30,962 bases of DNA. It comes from a virus. The notes below the pieces were generated by a model that had not been told where the DNA came from, made no database searches, and saw only the letters and a list, made by a program, of their open reading frames with translations. Of this stretch, positions 30,547 to 30,962 are shown piece by piece (within the stretch, counting starts at the first letter, position 1; every line of letters begins with the position of its first letter). Location: positions 1 to 30,962 of IMG/VR virus record IMGVR_UViG_3300047678_000070. One strand, written 5' to 3'. The translations under genes and the position numbers were made by a program.

Positions 30547-30962
30547 ATGTCTAAGAGAGTCGTTTGGCCAGACGCCAAGATAGCTTCAGCGAAAAGAGCT
30601 CCCGGTAGTTACGGGAGCTTTAAAGAGTTGATGCAGAAGGCCACGACCCTTAGAGAAGAACAAGAACGGGCACAAGCTTTCTTGCAGAAATGCATGCCGC
30701 TGATGCTGACTGTTCTTGAGCATAGATTGAAGAACGGCGAACCACTGACGGTCATGAGACCTTTACGGTTCCAAACTAGCGAACTTCAGTCGAATCAGGA
30801 AGAAGATGATGGGTTTTACAACACTCGCAAGAGTGAAGTTGTGAATGATAAGTTTGTGGATGTGATTAAGACGATTCTGCCAGGTACACAACTGATGCTT
30901 AAAAGCATCGATACCATGATGCAAGAATTCATCTTCGTTGACGCGCAGCAGAGAGAATATGC
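30547..30962 (+). CDS. Partial tail-region protein (N-terminal 138 residues)
   Basis: ATG at 30547 with TAGGTGATTA upstream, seven bases after the sheath stop. The frame stays open to the window edge. The protein begins MSKRVVWPDAKIASAKRAPG, then has a helical coiled region with TTLREEQERAQAF and a region rich in Met and Lys. In contractile phages the gene after the sheath is often the tube or a chaperone, but this sequence does not look like a tube protein, so I assign no function. Confidence 0.6.
   Translation, partial: MSKRVVWPDAKIASAKRAPGSYGSFKELMQKATTLREEQERAQAFLQKCMPLMLTVLEHRLKNGEPLTVMRPLRFQTSELQSNQEEDDGFYNTRKSEVVNDKFVDVIKTILPGTQLMLKSIDTMMQEFIFVDAQQREY

Noticed and set aside
1-30962. 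CRISPR arrays, insertion sequences, integrase or attachment sites
   Set aside because: No regularly spaced short palindromic repeats, transposase motifs or recombinase genes were seen. The only arrays are the coding fiber repeats.

Overview
The window is a piece of a large contractile-tailed double-stranded DNA bacteriophage (a myovirus, possibly of jumbo size). The evidence is a tail sheath protein, a run of fiber and baseplate-like genes, head or connector genes, tightly packed genes that often overlap by 1 to 11 bases (TAATG and ATGA junctions), and no cellular housekeeping operons. The host cannot be named from the sequence. The window starts and ends inside genes.

Layout. (1) 1-142, minus: the 5' end of a small gene. 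(2) 284-5752, plus: an accessory and metabolic operon. It holds small unknown proteins, a mini uracil-DNA-glycosylase-fold protein, an SGNH-hydrolase-like protein, a fold-type II PLP enzyme, a class II aldolase and a member of the alpha-glutamyl/putrescinyl thymine pyrophosphorylase family (clade 3-like), then small proteins including a DUF5659-like one. (3) 5839-13486, plus: the tail fiber/adhesin block, with a duplicated fiber domain, a fiber carrying nine 31-residue repeats and a beta-helix protein. (4) 13496-20493, plus: a permuted papain-like protein, an XhlA-like membrane protein, structural and connector proteins, a Nudix-virion fusion, a zinc-ribbon scaffold-like protein, a strong terminator and a holin-like membrane protein. 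(5) 22664-20490, minus: an RpoD-like sigma factor, a membrane-anchored zinc protein and a small protein. (6) 22760-25543, plus: nucleotide genes: an all-alpha NTP pyrophosphatase (dUTPase/dCTPase type), a thymidylate-synthase-fold enzyme with a dCMP-type substrate residue, an OB-like small protein and a dNMP-kinase-like P-loop protein. (7) 25612-26428: small proteins and a membrane protein. (8) 26430-26645: a strongly structured non-coding region. (9) 26665-30962: tail completion-like proteins and the sheath; three genes here appear to be expressed from leaderless promoters.

How the genes may work together. Blocks 2 and 6 together resemble a pathway for making a hypermodified DNA base. An NTP pyrophosphatase would supply the dNMP, the thymidylate-synthase homologue would hydroxymethylate (or methylate) it, the kinase would return it to the triphosphate pool or phosphorylate the hydroxymethyl group in DNA, and the pyrophosphorylase-family protein, PLP enzyme, aldolase and perhaps the SGNH protein would build the side chain. 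Asp replaces Asn at the pyrimidine-specificity position of the thymidylate-synthase homologue, pointing to cytosine rather than uracil. That is an unusual partner for a family known from thymine hypermodification. The phage sigma factor has altered -35-reading residues, and many promoters in the window are extended -10 or -10-only sites. This would fit -35-independent late transcription, but it is an inference.
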